Assembly (NCBI GenBank): GCA_048499805.1
Contig: JASNZF010000001.1
Coordinates: forward strand, 124,001 to 188,000
Direction of reading: 5' to 3'
DNA: 64,000 nucleotides
DNA from: JAWXBA01 sp048499805
GTDB lineage: Bacteria > Gemmatimonadota > Gemmatimonadetes > Gemmatimonadales > GWC2-71-9
Shown: positions 1 through 8,158 of the stretch, in pieces
Layout: each line of letters begins with the position of its first letter
Numbering within the stretch: position 1 is the first letter of the stretch
Made by a program: the position numbers and the translations under genes
The notes under the pieces: generated by a model
Databases searched by the model: none
Seen by the model: only the letters and a program-made list of their open reading frames with translations
Told to the model about the DNA's origin: nothing

Positions 1-1
1 G

Positions 2-418
2 CTGGTCGCCTCCGGGGACGGAGCCAAGGCACATGGCCTGGCCCCGATCGCCCGGATCGTCTCGTCGGGGGTCGTGGGTGTGGAGCCGCGGATCATGGGC
101 GTCGGCCCCGTCGAGGCGTCCCGCCGGGCACTCGCCCGCGCCGGCCTGACCATCGATCAGATGGATGTCATCGAGCTGAACGAGGCCTTCGCCGTGCAGG
201 TGCTGGCCTGCCTCCGGCAGCTCGGCGTGGCCGACGACGACCCGCGGGTCAATCCCAACGGCGGCGCCATCGCGCTGGGCCACCCGCTCGGCATGAGCGG
301 CGCCCGCCTGCTGCTGACGGCCGCGCGCGAGCTGCAGGCCACCGGCAAGCGGTACGCCCTCTGCACCATGTGCGTCGGGGTGGGGCAGGGGATGGCGTGC
401 GTGCTGGAGAGGGCATGA
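2..418 (+). CDS. Acetyl-CoA C-acyltransferase (thiolase), C-terminal part
   Basis: The frame is already open at base 2 and runs 138 codons to a TGA, so the gene enters from the left edge. The visible C-terminal part carries thiolase landmarks: NEAFAVQ, NPNGGAIALGHPLG with the active-site His, and CTMCVGVGQG with the second active-site Cys. The N-terminal nucleophile Cys lies outside the window. Thiolases cleave 3-ketoacyl-CoA with CoA in the cytoplasm. The next genes are paaY and paaZ, so a PaaJ-like role (3-oxoadipyl-CoA or dehydrosuberyl-CoA thiolase, last step of phenylacetate breakdown) is likely, but this is inferred from context because beta-oxidation thiolases look the same in this region. 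Confidence 0.9.
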   Translation: MVASGDGAKAHGLAPIARIVSSGVVGVEPRIMGVGPVEASRRALARAGLTIDQMDVIELNEAFAVQVLACLRQLGVADDDPRVNPNGGAIALGHPLGMSGARLLLTAARELQATGKRYALCTMCVGVGQGMACVLERA

Positions 419-432
419 CTGCCCGAAACAGC

Positions 433-590
433 GGGACTAGGGACTTGGGGCTAGGGGCTAGGGCGTCCAGCTCCAAGGCCGATCTGGTGGCGCCGGCGCA
501 TGGGGGAGCGGATCCAACAGCTGCCGTGCGCCTTCCACCCCAATCCCCGGCCATGAATCCCCAGTCCCAAGCCCCTAGCCCCCAGTCCCT
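433..590. repeat. Inverted array of GGGACTAGGG-type words
   Basis: The gap between the thiolase and paaY holds a G-rich run at 433-463 built from near-repeats of GGGACTAGG and GGGGCTAGG. A facing C-rich run at 557-590 is largely its reverse complement. About 90 bases of unrelated sequence separate the arms, so the transcript could fold into a long imperfect stem. No gene was seen in the gap. Similar word-based inverted arrays with other words occur elsewhere in the window. Confidence 0.6.
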
Positions 591-608
591 CGCAATGATT
601 CCGTCCGC

Positions 609-1229
609 ATGACCATCTACGCCTTCGGCCCCCACATCCCGGTCATCCACGAATCGGCGTTCGTGCACCCGAACGCGACCGTGACCGGCAACGTGGTGAT
701 TGGCCGGGATGTCTACATCGGTCCCGGGGCGGCGATCCGCGGGGACTGGGGCGGGATCGTGATCGAGGACGGTTGCAACGTGCAGGAGAACTGCACCATC
801 CACATGTTTCCCGGGGTCACCGTGACCCTCGAGCCCGGGGCCCACATCGGGCATGGGGCGGTGATCCACGGCGCGCGGATCGGGCGGAACAGCCTGGTCG
901 GGATGAACGCGGTGGTCATGGACAACGTGGTTCTCGGCGCCGAGTGCATCGTCGGGGCGCTCTGCTTTGTGCCGGCCGGGATGCAGGTACCCGACCGCAA
1001 GGTGGTGGTGGGCAATCCCGCCCGGATCGTGAAGGACGTCAGCGATGCCATGCTGGCCTGGAAGACCGAGGGGACCGCCCTCTACCAGGCCCTGCCGGCC
1101 GAGCTGCAGGCCAGGCTCCGCGAGGTGGAGCCACTCCGTGAGGTTCAGCCCGACCGCCCCACCCAGGACACTTCCTATCGCACCTGGCGGGCGACCGCCG
1201 GTGATTCACCGGATGGAGCTGCAACGTGA
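609..1229 (+). CDS. paaY: PaaY-like hexapeptide-repeat protein (phenylacetate pathway)
   Basis: This 206-residue protein has the left-handed beta-helix repeat pattern of gamma-carbonic-anhydrase-like transferases. Successive [IV]G-x4 turns run from about residue 25 to 150 (VTGNVVIG, DVYIGPG, RIGRNSLVG), with histidines in ENCTIH and HIGHGAVIHG positioned like the metal ligands of the family. It matches PaaY in length and in its C-terminal helix. PaaY is known as a thioesterase that removes dead-end ring-hydroxylated CoA esters in phenylacetate degradation. The gene overlaps paaZ by 4 bases (GTGA), which implies translational coupling. A generic gamma-carbonic anhydrase is the alternative, but the PaaZ neighbour favours PaaY. 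Confidence 0.85.
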   Translation: MTIYAFGPHIPVIHESAFVHPNATVTGNVVIGRDVYIGPGAAIRGDWGGIVIEDGCNVQENCTIHMFPGVTVTLEPGAHIGHGAVIHGARIGRNSLVGMNAVVMDNVVLGAECIVGALCFVPAGMQVPDRKVVVGNPARIVKDVSDAMLAWKTEGTALYQALPAELQARLREVEPLREVQPDRPTQDTSYRTWRATAGDSPDGAAT

Positions 1230-3274
1230 CCAAGCTCAAGAGCTACGCGCTGGACCAGTGGGTGGAGGGCGCCGGGGAAGGCGCCCCGCTGATCCATGCG
1301 GTGACGGGGGCCGAGATCGGGCGGGCCACCAGCGACGGCCTCGACTTCAAGGCGATCCTGGACCACGGCGCCCGGACCGGCGGCCGGGTGCTCCGCGGGA
1401 TGACCTTCCACGAACGCGCCGCCCTGCTCAAGGAGATGGCCAAGTACCTCATGGAGCGGAAGGAGGAGTTCTACGAGCTCTCCGCCGCCACCGGCGCGAC
1501 CCGGATCGATTCGTGGATCGACATCGAGGGGGGCATCTCCACCTTCTTTGCCTACTCGAGCCGCGGGCGCCGGGACTTCCCGAACGAGACCTTCCATGTT
1601 GAGGGCGAGGTCGAGCCGCTCTCCAAGGGCGGCACCTTCATGGGCCGCCACATCTGCGTGCCGCTGGAAGGCACCGCGATCCACATCAACGCCTTCAACT
1701 TCCCCTGCTGGGGGATGCTCGAGAAGCTGGCGCCGACCTTCCTGGCCGGCATGCCCGCCATCGTCAAGCCGGCCACCGTCACCAGCTACCTGACTCGGAA
1801 GATGGTGGCGGCCATGATCGAGTCGGGGATCCTGCCAGCGGGCGCGCTCCAGCTCATCTGCGGCGGGGTCGGGGACCTGCTCGATCACGTGACCTGCCAG
1901 GACGTGGTGACCTTCACCGGCTCCGCCTGGACCGGCCGGAAGCTCAAGAGCCACCCCCGGATCATCGCCGAGTCGGTACGGTTCAACATGGAGGCCGACT
2001 CGCTCAACTGCTCCATCCTCGGACCGGACGCGGCGCCGGGCACCGACGAGTTCGACCTCTTCATCAAGGAGGTCGTGCGCGAAATGACGGTGAAGGCGGG
2101 CCAGAAGTGCACCGCCATCCGCCGGACGATCGTGCCCGAGGGGATGCAGGAGGACGTCATCAAGGCGCTGCAGAAGCGGCTGGGCGGGGTCACCGTCGGC
2201 GACCCGTCGGTGGAGGGGGTCAAGATGGGCCCGCTCGCCGGACGCGGCCAGGTGGGCGAGGTGCGCAAGGCCGCCGAGCAGTTGATGCAGGCCGGCGAGG
2301 TGGTGTTCGGGTCGCTGGAGGGGCTGGCCCTCACCGGGGCGGACGCGGCCAAGGGCGCCTTCTTCACCCCGATGCTGCTGCACTGTGCCACCCCCCTGGG
2401 CCGCAGCGAGCCCCACGACATCGAGGCGTTCGGGCCGGTGAACACCGTGATGCCCTACGCCAACCTTGACGAGGCGATCGAGCTGGCCCGGCGGGGCCGG
2501 GGATCACTCTGCGGATCGCTCTTCACCGCCGATCCCTCGGTGGCGCGCACCGTGGTGTTGGGCACCGCGCCCTTCCACGGACGGATCATGGTCCTCGACC
2601 GCAGCAGCGCCAAGGAGTCCACCGGCCACGGCTCGCCGCTGCCGCACCTGGTGCACGGTGGGCCGGGTCGGGCCGGTGGTGGCGAGGAGATGGGCGGCGC
2701 GCGCGGCGTCCTCCACTTCATGCAGCGCACGGCGGTGCAGGGTCACCCGACGATGCTCGCCGCCGTCACCGGACAGTGGAGCAAGGGGGCGGCCCAGCAC
2801 CACAATCCGGTGCACCCCTTCCGGAAGTACTTCGAGGAGCTCCAGGTGGGCGATGCGCTGGTCACCCATCGGCGCACCGTCACCGAGGCCGACATCGTCA
2901 ACTTCGCGGGCATCAGCGGCGATCACTTCTACGCCCACACCGACGAGCTCGGCGCCAGGGAGTCGCTCTTCGGGATGCGGGTGGCGCATGGCTACTTCGT
3001 GGTGAGCGCGGCTGCGGGGCTGTTTGTGGATCCGGGCGTCGGGCCGGTGCTGGCCAACTACGGGCTTGAAAGCCTGCGGTTCGTCAAGCCGGTCGGCATC
3101 GGCGACACCATCCAGGCGCACCTGACCGTCAAGCAGAAGACCGCCAAGGCCACTCCGCCGGACGGGGTGCCGCAGGGCGTCGTGGCCTGGGACGTGGAGA
3201 TCCGCAACCAGCACGACGAGGCGGTGGCGATCTACACGATTCTGACCCTGGTGCGCCGAAAGGTGGAGGCGTGA
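1226..3274 (+). CDS. paaZ: Bifunctional aldehyde dehydrogenase / oxepin-CoA hydrolase PaaZ
   Basis: This 682-residue protein is the two-domain phenylacetate ring-opening enzyme. The N-terminal aldehyde dehydrogenase (about 1-510) has the nucleophile Cys295 in AGQKCTA and Glu256 in FNMEADSLN, the same numbering as E. coli PaaZ. The C-terminal MaoC-type hydratase (about 530-680) has Asp566 and His571 in SGDHFYAH. The known role is hydrolytic opening of oxepin-CoA and NADP-dependent oxidation of the resulting semialdehyde. The GTG start overlaps the paaY stop, and a purine-rich stretch lies just upstream. Both active sites look intact and the length is normal, so no truncation is suspected. The ring-epoxidising paaABCDE genes are not in the window and may lie to the left. 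Confidence 0.95.
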   Translation: MTKLKSYALDQWVEGAGEGAPLIHAVTGAEIGRATSDGLDFKAILDHGARTGGRVLRGMTFHERAALLKEMAKYLMERKEEFYELSAATGATRIDSWIDIEGGISTFFAYSSRGRRDFPNETFHVEGEVEPLSKGGTFMGRHICVPLEGTAIHINAFNFPCWGMLEKLAPTFLAGMPAIVKPATVTSYLTRKMVAAMIESGILPAGALQLICGGVGDLLDHVTCQDVVTFTGSAWTGRKLKSHPRIIAESVRFNMEADSLNCSILGPDAAPGTDEFDLFIKEVVREMTVKAGQKCTAIRRTIVPEGMQEDVIKALQKRLGGVTVGDPSVEGVKMGPLAGRGQVGEVRKAAEQLMQAGEVVFGSLEGLALTGADAAKGAFFTPMLLHCATPLGRSEPHDIEAFGPVNTVMPYANLDEAIELARRGRGSLCGSLFTADPSVARTVVLGTAPFHGRIMVLDRSSAKESTGHGSPLPHLVHGGPGRAGGGEEMGGARGVLHFMQRTAVQGHPTMLAAVTGQWSKGAAQHHNPVHPFRKYFEELQVGDALVTHRRTVTEADIVNFAGISGDHFYAHTDELGARESLFGMRVAHGYFVVSAAAGLFVDPGVGPVLANYGLESLRFVKPVGIGDTIQAHLTVKQKTAKATPPDGVPQGVVAWDVEIRNQHDEAVAIYTILTLVRRKVEA

Positions 3275-4104
3275 TGCGCCGGCTCGCCGTGATGGTCCTG
3301 CTGCTGGCGGGCGTGCCCGCGGCCGTCCTTGCGCAGGGCGGGTCGCTCTTCATCGTGGGCGGCGGCCCGCGGCCGGCCGAATTGATGGGCCGGTTCGTGG
3401 AGTTGGCGGGCGGTCCGGGGAAGGCGGTGATCCTCGTCCTTCCGATGGCCAGCGCCGACAGCAACGCCGGCCCCGCCCTGGTGCGGGAGCTCCAGGCCCT
3501 CGGTGCCACCGCACGATACGCCGTGATCGGGCGGGAGCAGGCCGACAGTCCGGCTGCCCTCCAGCACCTGGAGGGCATCACCGGGATCTGGTTCAATGGT
3601 GGGGTGCAGTCGCGCCTCACCGCCGCCCTCGGTGGGAGCCGGTTCGAGCAGGGGATGCACGCCGCGTATCAGACTGGTGCGGTGATCGGCGGCACCAGCG
3701 CCGGTGCCGCGGTCATGTCGGCGGTGATGATCACCGGCGACGAACGGCGCCAGGGGGGGAGTCGCCCTGTCACCGATGACAACTGGCTCACCATCGAGGC
3801 CGACAATGTCGTCACGACGCGGGGCTTCGGGTTCCTCACCAACGCCGTCGTGGACCAGCACTTCCTGCGACGCAAGCGCTACGGACGGCTCCTCTCGCTC
3901 GCGCTGGACCATCCCACCCTGCTCGGTGTCGGCATCGACGAGGGAACGGCGCTCGAGGTCGGGCCCGACGGGAAGTGGACGGTACGGGGGATGAGCACCG
4001 TCCTGATCGTGGATCCGCGGCGGGCGGATGCCAATGCCGCGGGTGGCACGGTGCGCGGTGCCGCGCTGCACGTTCTGCGTGCCGGGGATGAGTTCGTTCC
4101 GTAG
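3274..4104 (+). CDS. Exported cyanophycinase-like peptidase (S51 family)
   Basis: The protein has 276 residues from the ATG at 3274, which overlaps the paaZ stop by one base (TGATG). A GTG three bases earlier is also possible. Residues 1-21 form a signal peptide ending in VLAQ. The body has the class I glutamine-amidotransferase-like fold of peptidase family S51, with the nucleophile Ser142 in GTSAGAA, preceded by WFNGGVQ and followed by GFGFLTNAVVDQHF and GIDEGTA. Cyanophycinases cut cyanophycin into beta-Asp-Arg dipeptides. An exported form would act on external polymer or peptides. No cyanophycin synthetase is present here, so the substrate is uncertain. The link to the paa genes appears to be only shared transcription. 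Confidence 0.85.
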   Translation: MRRLAVMVLLLAGVPAAVLAQGGSLFIVGGGPRPAELMGRFVELAGGPGKAVILVLPMASADSNAGPALVRELQALGATARYAVIGREQADSPAALQHLEGITGIWFNGGVQSRLTAALGGSRFEQGMHAAYQTGAVIGGTSAGAAVMSAVMITGDERRQGGSRPVTDDNWLTIEADNVVTTRGFGFLTNAVVDQHFLRRKRYGRLLSLALDHPTLLGVGIDEGTALEVGPDGKWTVRGMSTVLIVDPRRADANAAGGTVRGAALHVLRAGDEFVP

Positions 4105-4122
4105 GCCGGGCCGACTGCAGGG

Positions 4123-4357
4123 AGCCACGGATGGCGCGGATTTCGCGGAAGGCCTCGATCCAGAGAGACGGCCGCGTCGGGAGGAGTTCCGGGGGTCCTT
4201 CCTGCGCGAGACCCCCATTCGTATGGGGCCCAAAATGGATGATTGCGATTCGAGGGGGATGTTGGGGTGGGTTCCCCACCCACGCTCCTCACGGTCGGTC
4301 CCGGGTGCAGCGATCAACAGCTGCGGGTTCTCCGTGAAATCCGTGCAATCCGTGGCT
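4123..4357. repeat. Inverted repeat of CCACGGAT / GATTTCACGGA words in a 358-bp gene-free gap
   Basis: The gap 4105-4462 contains no convincing gene. Its left arm (about 4123-4149) reads as CCACGGAT followed by GCGCGGATTTCGCGGA. The right arm (about 4331-4357) is the reverse complement with a few substitutions (TCCGTGAAATCCGTGCAATC then CGTGGCT). The roughly 180 bases between the arms look unrelated to neighbouring genes. This is one of several word-based inverted repeats in the window. Confidence 0.6.
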
Positions 4358-4462
4358 GCCCGTTCCGCACGCCATCGCGCGCCGGATCCAGGTGTGGCGC
4401 GTCACCATGACCTGGACCGATTCCTCACCCCCTTCGGTCACCACTTGTTGCCAGGACAGACT

Positions 4463-6298
4463 ATGAGTCGCCGCGTTGTTGTGCTCTTCCTGCTGCTGGC
4501 TGCGGCCTGCTCCTCTCCCGCCATGGCGCAGGAGGTCCGCTACGAGTTCCGGATGCCGAATGCCGCCCACCACGAGGCGGAGATCACCGTCATCTGGACC
4601 AACGTGCCCGCGGGGCGGCCGCTGGAGGCGCGGATGAGCCGCAGCTCGCCGGGACGGTACGCCCTCCACGAGTTCGCCAAGAACGTCTACTCCGTCCGGG
4701 CCGAGGACTCCCGTGGCCGGCCGCTCACGATCACCCGCCCCAACCCCCACCAGTGGGACGTGGCGGGGCATGACGGCACCGTCAGGCTGTCCTATACCCT
4801 CTTTGCCGACCGGGCCGACGGCACCTATTCCCAGGTGGACCGGACCCATGCCCACCTCAACGCCCCGGCCACCTGGATGTGGGCGCGCGGTATGGACGCC
4901 CGGCCGGCCCGGGTCACCTTTCTGGACCTCCCCGCCGGCTGGCAGGTGGCCACCCAGCTCTTCCCGACCGATCAGCCCAACAGTTTCACCGCGCCGAGCT
5001 TTCAGTACCTGATGGATTCCCCCGTGATGGCCGCCGATCAGGACATCCGCAGCTGGGAGGTCACCTCTGGTGGTCGCACCCAGACGATTCGCCTGGCGAT
5101 CCACCACGCCGGCACCCGGGCGGAAGTCGACGGCTACGTGGAGATGATCAAGAAGGTGGTGCGGGAACAGGCGGCGCTCTTCGGGGAGTTGCCGCAGTTT
5201 GATGGCGGGGTCTACACCTTCCTGGCCTGCTACCTCCCGCACACCTCGGGCGACGGGATGGAGCACCGGAACTCCACCGTCCTCTCGAGCAGCGGCTCGC
5301 TCGCCCAGGCCGCCCAGGGACTCCTGGGCACGGTCTCCCACGAGTTCGTGCATGCCTGGAATGTCGAGCGGATCCGGCCCCGGTCCCTGGAGCCGTTCGA
5401 CTTCGAGCGCGAGAACATGTCCGCGGAACTCTGGTTGGCCGAGGGTTTCACCAGTCACATCGGACCCCTCGCCATCCGCCGGGCCGGCATCACCGATGAC
5501 CGAAGCTATGCCCGGAGCCTCTCCGGCACCGTGAACGCCGTCCTCAATGCCCCTGGCCGGAAATACTTCTCCGCGGCCGAGATGAGCATGCAGGCGCCGT
5601 TCGTCGATGCCGCCAGCTCGATCGATCCGCAGAACCGGCAGAACACCTTCATCTCCTATTACACCTGGGGCTCGGGGATCGGCTTGGCGCTGGACCTGAC
5701 CCTGCGGCAGCGGTTCAACCTCGGGCTGGACGACTACATGCGCGGCCTCTGGGCCGAGTACGGGCGCACCGAGCAGGCCTACACGATTGCGGACGCCCGG
5801 GCGACCCTGGGCCGGGTGACCAGGGATCCGGCGTTCGCGGCCGACTTCTTTGCGCGCTACGTCGAGGGGCACGAGGCGCCGGACTATGCCGCGCTGTTGT
5901 CCCACGCCGGGATGCTGGTGCGTCCGACCGCGGCGGGGCGGGCCTGGCTTGGGGATGCCAGCTGGGTGGCGGAGCGAGGAGCCCTGCTGCTGCAAGCTGG
6001 CCCGCTGGTGGGGACCCCGATCTATGAGGCGGGCCTGGACCGAGGCGACCGCCTGCTGACGATCGATGAGAAGACCGCGGCATCGGCCGAGGTGGTGGCC
6101 GAGGTGTTGTCGGCCCGCAAGATCGGTGACGCCATCCCGCTCACCTTCGAAAGCCGGGGCCAGACCCTCACCGCCACGCTGCGACTGGCCGAGAACCCGC
6201 GCGTGGCGGTCATGACCATGGAGGAGGCAGGGGAGACCCCGACCGCCGCGCAGCTCGCATTCCGGCAGCGCTGGCTCGCGTCCCAGGCCCGGCGATAG
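4463..6298 (+). CDS. Exported M61 family metallopeptidase with C-terminal PDZ domain
   Basis: This 611-residue protein starts at the ATG at 4463, which immediately precedes a signal sequence. Cleavage after SPAMA is likely; a weak lipobox at Cys16 is an alternative. The zinc site HEFVH falls at about residues 293-297, with the third ligand Glu in WLAEGF near 327, as in glycyl-aminopeptidase-type M61 enzymes. The N-terminal half is the beta-rich M61_N domain. The last 100 or so residues (around PLVGTPIYEAGLDRGDRLL) form a PDZ domain. The family removes N-terminal Gly or Ala from peptides in the periplasm. The open frame extends upstream into the repeat region, but nothing there resembles coding sequence. 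Confidence 0.9.
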   Translation: MSRRVVVLFLLLAAACSSPAMAQEVRYEFRMPNAAHHEAEITVIWTNVPAGRPLEARMSRSSPGRYALHEFAKNVYSVRAEDSRGRPLTITRPNPHQWDVAGHDGTVRLSYTLFADRADGTYSQVDRTHAHLNAPATWMWARGMDARPARVTFLDLPAGWQVATQLFPTDQPNSFTAPSFQYLMDSPVMAADQDIRSWEVTSGGRTQTIRLAIHHAGTRAEVDGYVEMIKKVVREQAALFGELPQFDGGVYTFLACYLPHTSGDGMEHRNSTVLSSSGSLAQAAQGLLGTVSHEFVHAWNVERIRPRSLEPFDFERENMSAELWLAEGFTSHIGPLAIRRAGITDDRSYARSLSGTVNAVLNAPGRKYFSAAEMSMQAPFVDAASSIDPQNRQNTFISYYTWGSGIGLALDLTLRQRFNLGLDDYMRGLWAEYGRTEQAYTIADARATLGRVTRDPAFAADFFARYVEGHEAPDYAALLSHAGMLVRPTAAGRAWLGDASWVAERGALLLQAGPLVGTPIYEAGLDRGDRLLTIDEKTAASAEVVAEVLSARKIGDAIPLTFESRGQTLTATLRLAENPRVAVMTMEEAGETPTAAQLAFRQRWLASQARR

Positions 6299-6332
6299 GG
6301 GCCGGTTCGTTCCCGCTTCCCACGAGGCCACG

Positions 6333-7940
6333 ATGAAGCGCTTCTCGACACTCGCCTGTTCGCTCCTTGTCCTGGTGGCCGCCTGCGGACCACGTCCTCC
6401 GGTCGCCACCCCGCTGCCCGACCTGGAGTATGACATCATCTTCACTCGCGGCAGGGTGATCGATGGCACCGGTGCCCCCGCCTTCCTGGCCGAAGTGGCG
6501 GTCCGGGGCGACCTGATCGTCGCCGTGTCCCGGACGGCGCTCCCCCGCGGCCGCGCCCGGGTCATCGACATCAATGGTCGGGTCCTGACCCCCGGCTTCA
6601 TCGACCTCCATGCCCACCTCGAGCCGATCCCCGACATGCGCGACGCCGAGAGCAGCGTGCGCCAGGGTGTCACCACGGCGCTGGGTGGGCCGGATGGCGG
6701 TGGCCCGAGCCCGTTCGGGGCCTACCTGGCCAACCTGGACAGCGGCGGGGTCACCATGAATGTCGGCTTCCTGGTGGGGCACAACACCATCCGGCGCCGG
6801 GTGATGGGGACGGCGGACCGGGCGCCGACCGCCGAGGAGCTGGGCCGGATGGAGGCTCTTGTTTCGGAAGCGATGCGGGAGGGAGCGTTCGGGATCTCCA
6901 CCGGGCTCTTCTACGTCCCCGGTGCCTACTCCGAGCTGGCGGAGGTGGTGGCGCTCTCGAAGCGGGCCGCCGCAGGCGGCGGGATCTACACCTCGCACCT
7001 CCGCAAGGAGGGACTCGGGCTCCTCGAAGGCGTGGCCGAGGCAATCGAGATCGGCCGGCAGGCACAGATCCCGATCGTCCTGACCCACCACAAGGCGGTG
7101 GGGCCCGCCATGTGGGGGCAAAGCGTCACCACGCTCCGGATGATCGATTCGGCCCGGGCCGCCGGTGTCGATGTCATGGCCGACCTCTACCCCTACACCG
7201 CCACCCAGACCGGACTCGCCGCCCTGGTGCCCCAGTGGGCCCAGGCCGACGGCGACTCGGCCTTTGCCCGCCGCACCCGCGATCCGGTGCTGCGCGACAG
7301 CCTGCATCGCGGCATTGTCTTCAACCTGGAGAACGATCGCGGCGGCGGGGACATGCGCCGGGTCCAGTTCGGCCGCTTTCGTGCCGAGCCGTGGCTGGAG
7401 GGGAAGACCCTCCAGGACTGGGTGGTCCAACGGCAGCTTCCGCTGACCCTGTCGAGCGGGGCAGACCTGGTCATCGAGGGCATGCTGCGGGGCGGGGCCG
7501 GGATGGTGTACCACGTGCTCGACGAGGGGGACGTGGAGCGGATCATGGCCCACCCCCAGACCATGGTGGCGTCGGACGGCCGGCTGACCCGTCCCGGCGA
7601 TGGCGTCCCCCACCCGCGCTCCTACGGCACCTTTCCCCGGGTCCTGGCCTACTACGTCCGGGCCAAGGGAATCCTGACGCTCGAGGAAGCCGTACGGAAG
7701 ATGACCTCCCTGCCGGCGGCCAGGATCGGCCTCACCGATCGGGGCGTCGTCCGGGTCGGGATGAAGGCCGACTTGGTGGTCTTTGACCCCGAGACCGTGC
7801 AGGACGAGGCAACCTTCGCGGAACCGCACCAGTATCCTACCGGCATCCCCTACGTGATGGTCAACGGGAAGCTGGCCGTGGATATCGGGCAGTTTCACGA
7901 CCTCCGTTCCGGGACGGTGTTGCGGCACCGTTCTCCATAG
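6333..7940 (+). CDS. Lipoprotein amidohydrolase, N-acyl-D-amino-acid deacylase family
   Basis: This 535-residue protein has a lipoprotein signal with lipobox VAAC (Cys18). The metal-dependent amidohydrolase fold is clear: FIDLHAHLE near residue 90 is the HxH metal motif, DLYPYTATQTGL and SDGRLTRPGDGVPHPRSYG are diagnostic of the D-aminoacylase and dihydroorotase-like subgroup, and the C-terminal VGMKADLVVFDPETV strand closes the small beta domain. Family members hydrolyse N-acyl-D-amino acids. Surface-anchored forms are common in environmental bacteria with large peptidase repertoires. It lies 34 bases after the M61 gene and is probably co-transcribed with it. Confidence 0.88.
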   Translation: MKRFSTLACSLLVLVAACGPRPPVATPLPDLEYDIIFTRGRVIDGTGAPAFLAEVAVRGDLIVAVSRTALPRGRARVIDINGRVLTPGFIDLHAHLEPIPDMRDAESSVRQGVTTALGGPDGGGPSPFGAYLANLDSGGVTMNVGFLVGHNTIRRRVMGTADRAPTAEELGRMEALVSEAMREGAFGISTGLFYVPGAYSELAEVVALSKRAAAGGGIYTSHLRKEGLGLLEGVAEAIEIGRQAQIPIVLTHHKAVGPAMWGQSVTTLRMIDSARAAGVDVMADLYPYTATQTGLAALVPQWAQADGDSAFARRTRDPVLRDSLHRGIVFNLENDRGGGDMRRVQFGRFRAEPWLEGKTLQDWVVQRQLPLTLSSGADLVIEGMLRGGAGMVYHVLDEGDVERIMAHPQTMVASDGRLTRPGDGVPHPRSYGTFPRVLAYYVRAKGILTLEEAVRKMTSLPAARIGLTDRGVVRVGMKADLVVFDPETVQDEATFAEPHQYPTGIPYVMVNGKLAVDIGQFHDLRSGTVLRHRSP

Positions 7941-8113
7941 GGGTTCACGCGGAGACGCGAAGCAAAGCTGGAGACGCGGAGGAACCAGAATGGAATGAGG
8001 AGGGTGACGCGCCCATGGAGCCCCACCACCCTCATCGGCGATGTTGAGGAGGTCTTGCGCGGAAGAGGGCGTCTCCGCGCCTTGCTGTCTCCTCCGCGTC
8101 TCCGCGTGAACCC
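7941..8113. repeat. 173-bp element with 19-nt perfect terminal inverted repeats (CTCCGCG family)
   Basis: Bases 7941-7959 (GGGTTCACGCGGAGACGCG) and 8095-8113 are perfect reverse complements. Inside them the arms continue as imperfect CGGAGACGCGGAGG-type words. The roughly 100-base centre has no gene. The same words surround the GxxExxY gene at 38 kb, so this looks like a miniature, gene-free relative of that element (inference). Confidence 0.7.
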
Positions 8114-8158
8114 GTGATCCCAACGCCATCGCGATCGCCTGCCTACAGGAGACTCTTT

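Noticed and set aside
4131..4337. Small open frame in the repeat gap before the M61 gene
   Set aside because: It reads through both arms of an inverted repeat, lacks a ribosome binding site and has no plausible protein features.
7961..8094. Inner part of the 173-bp element considered as a small RNA gene or riboswitch
   Set aside because: No known riboswitch core, promoter or T-tract was seen; the inverted ends are better explained as a dispersed repeat.
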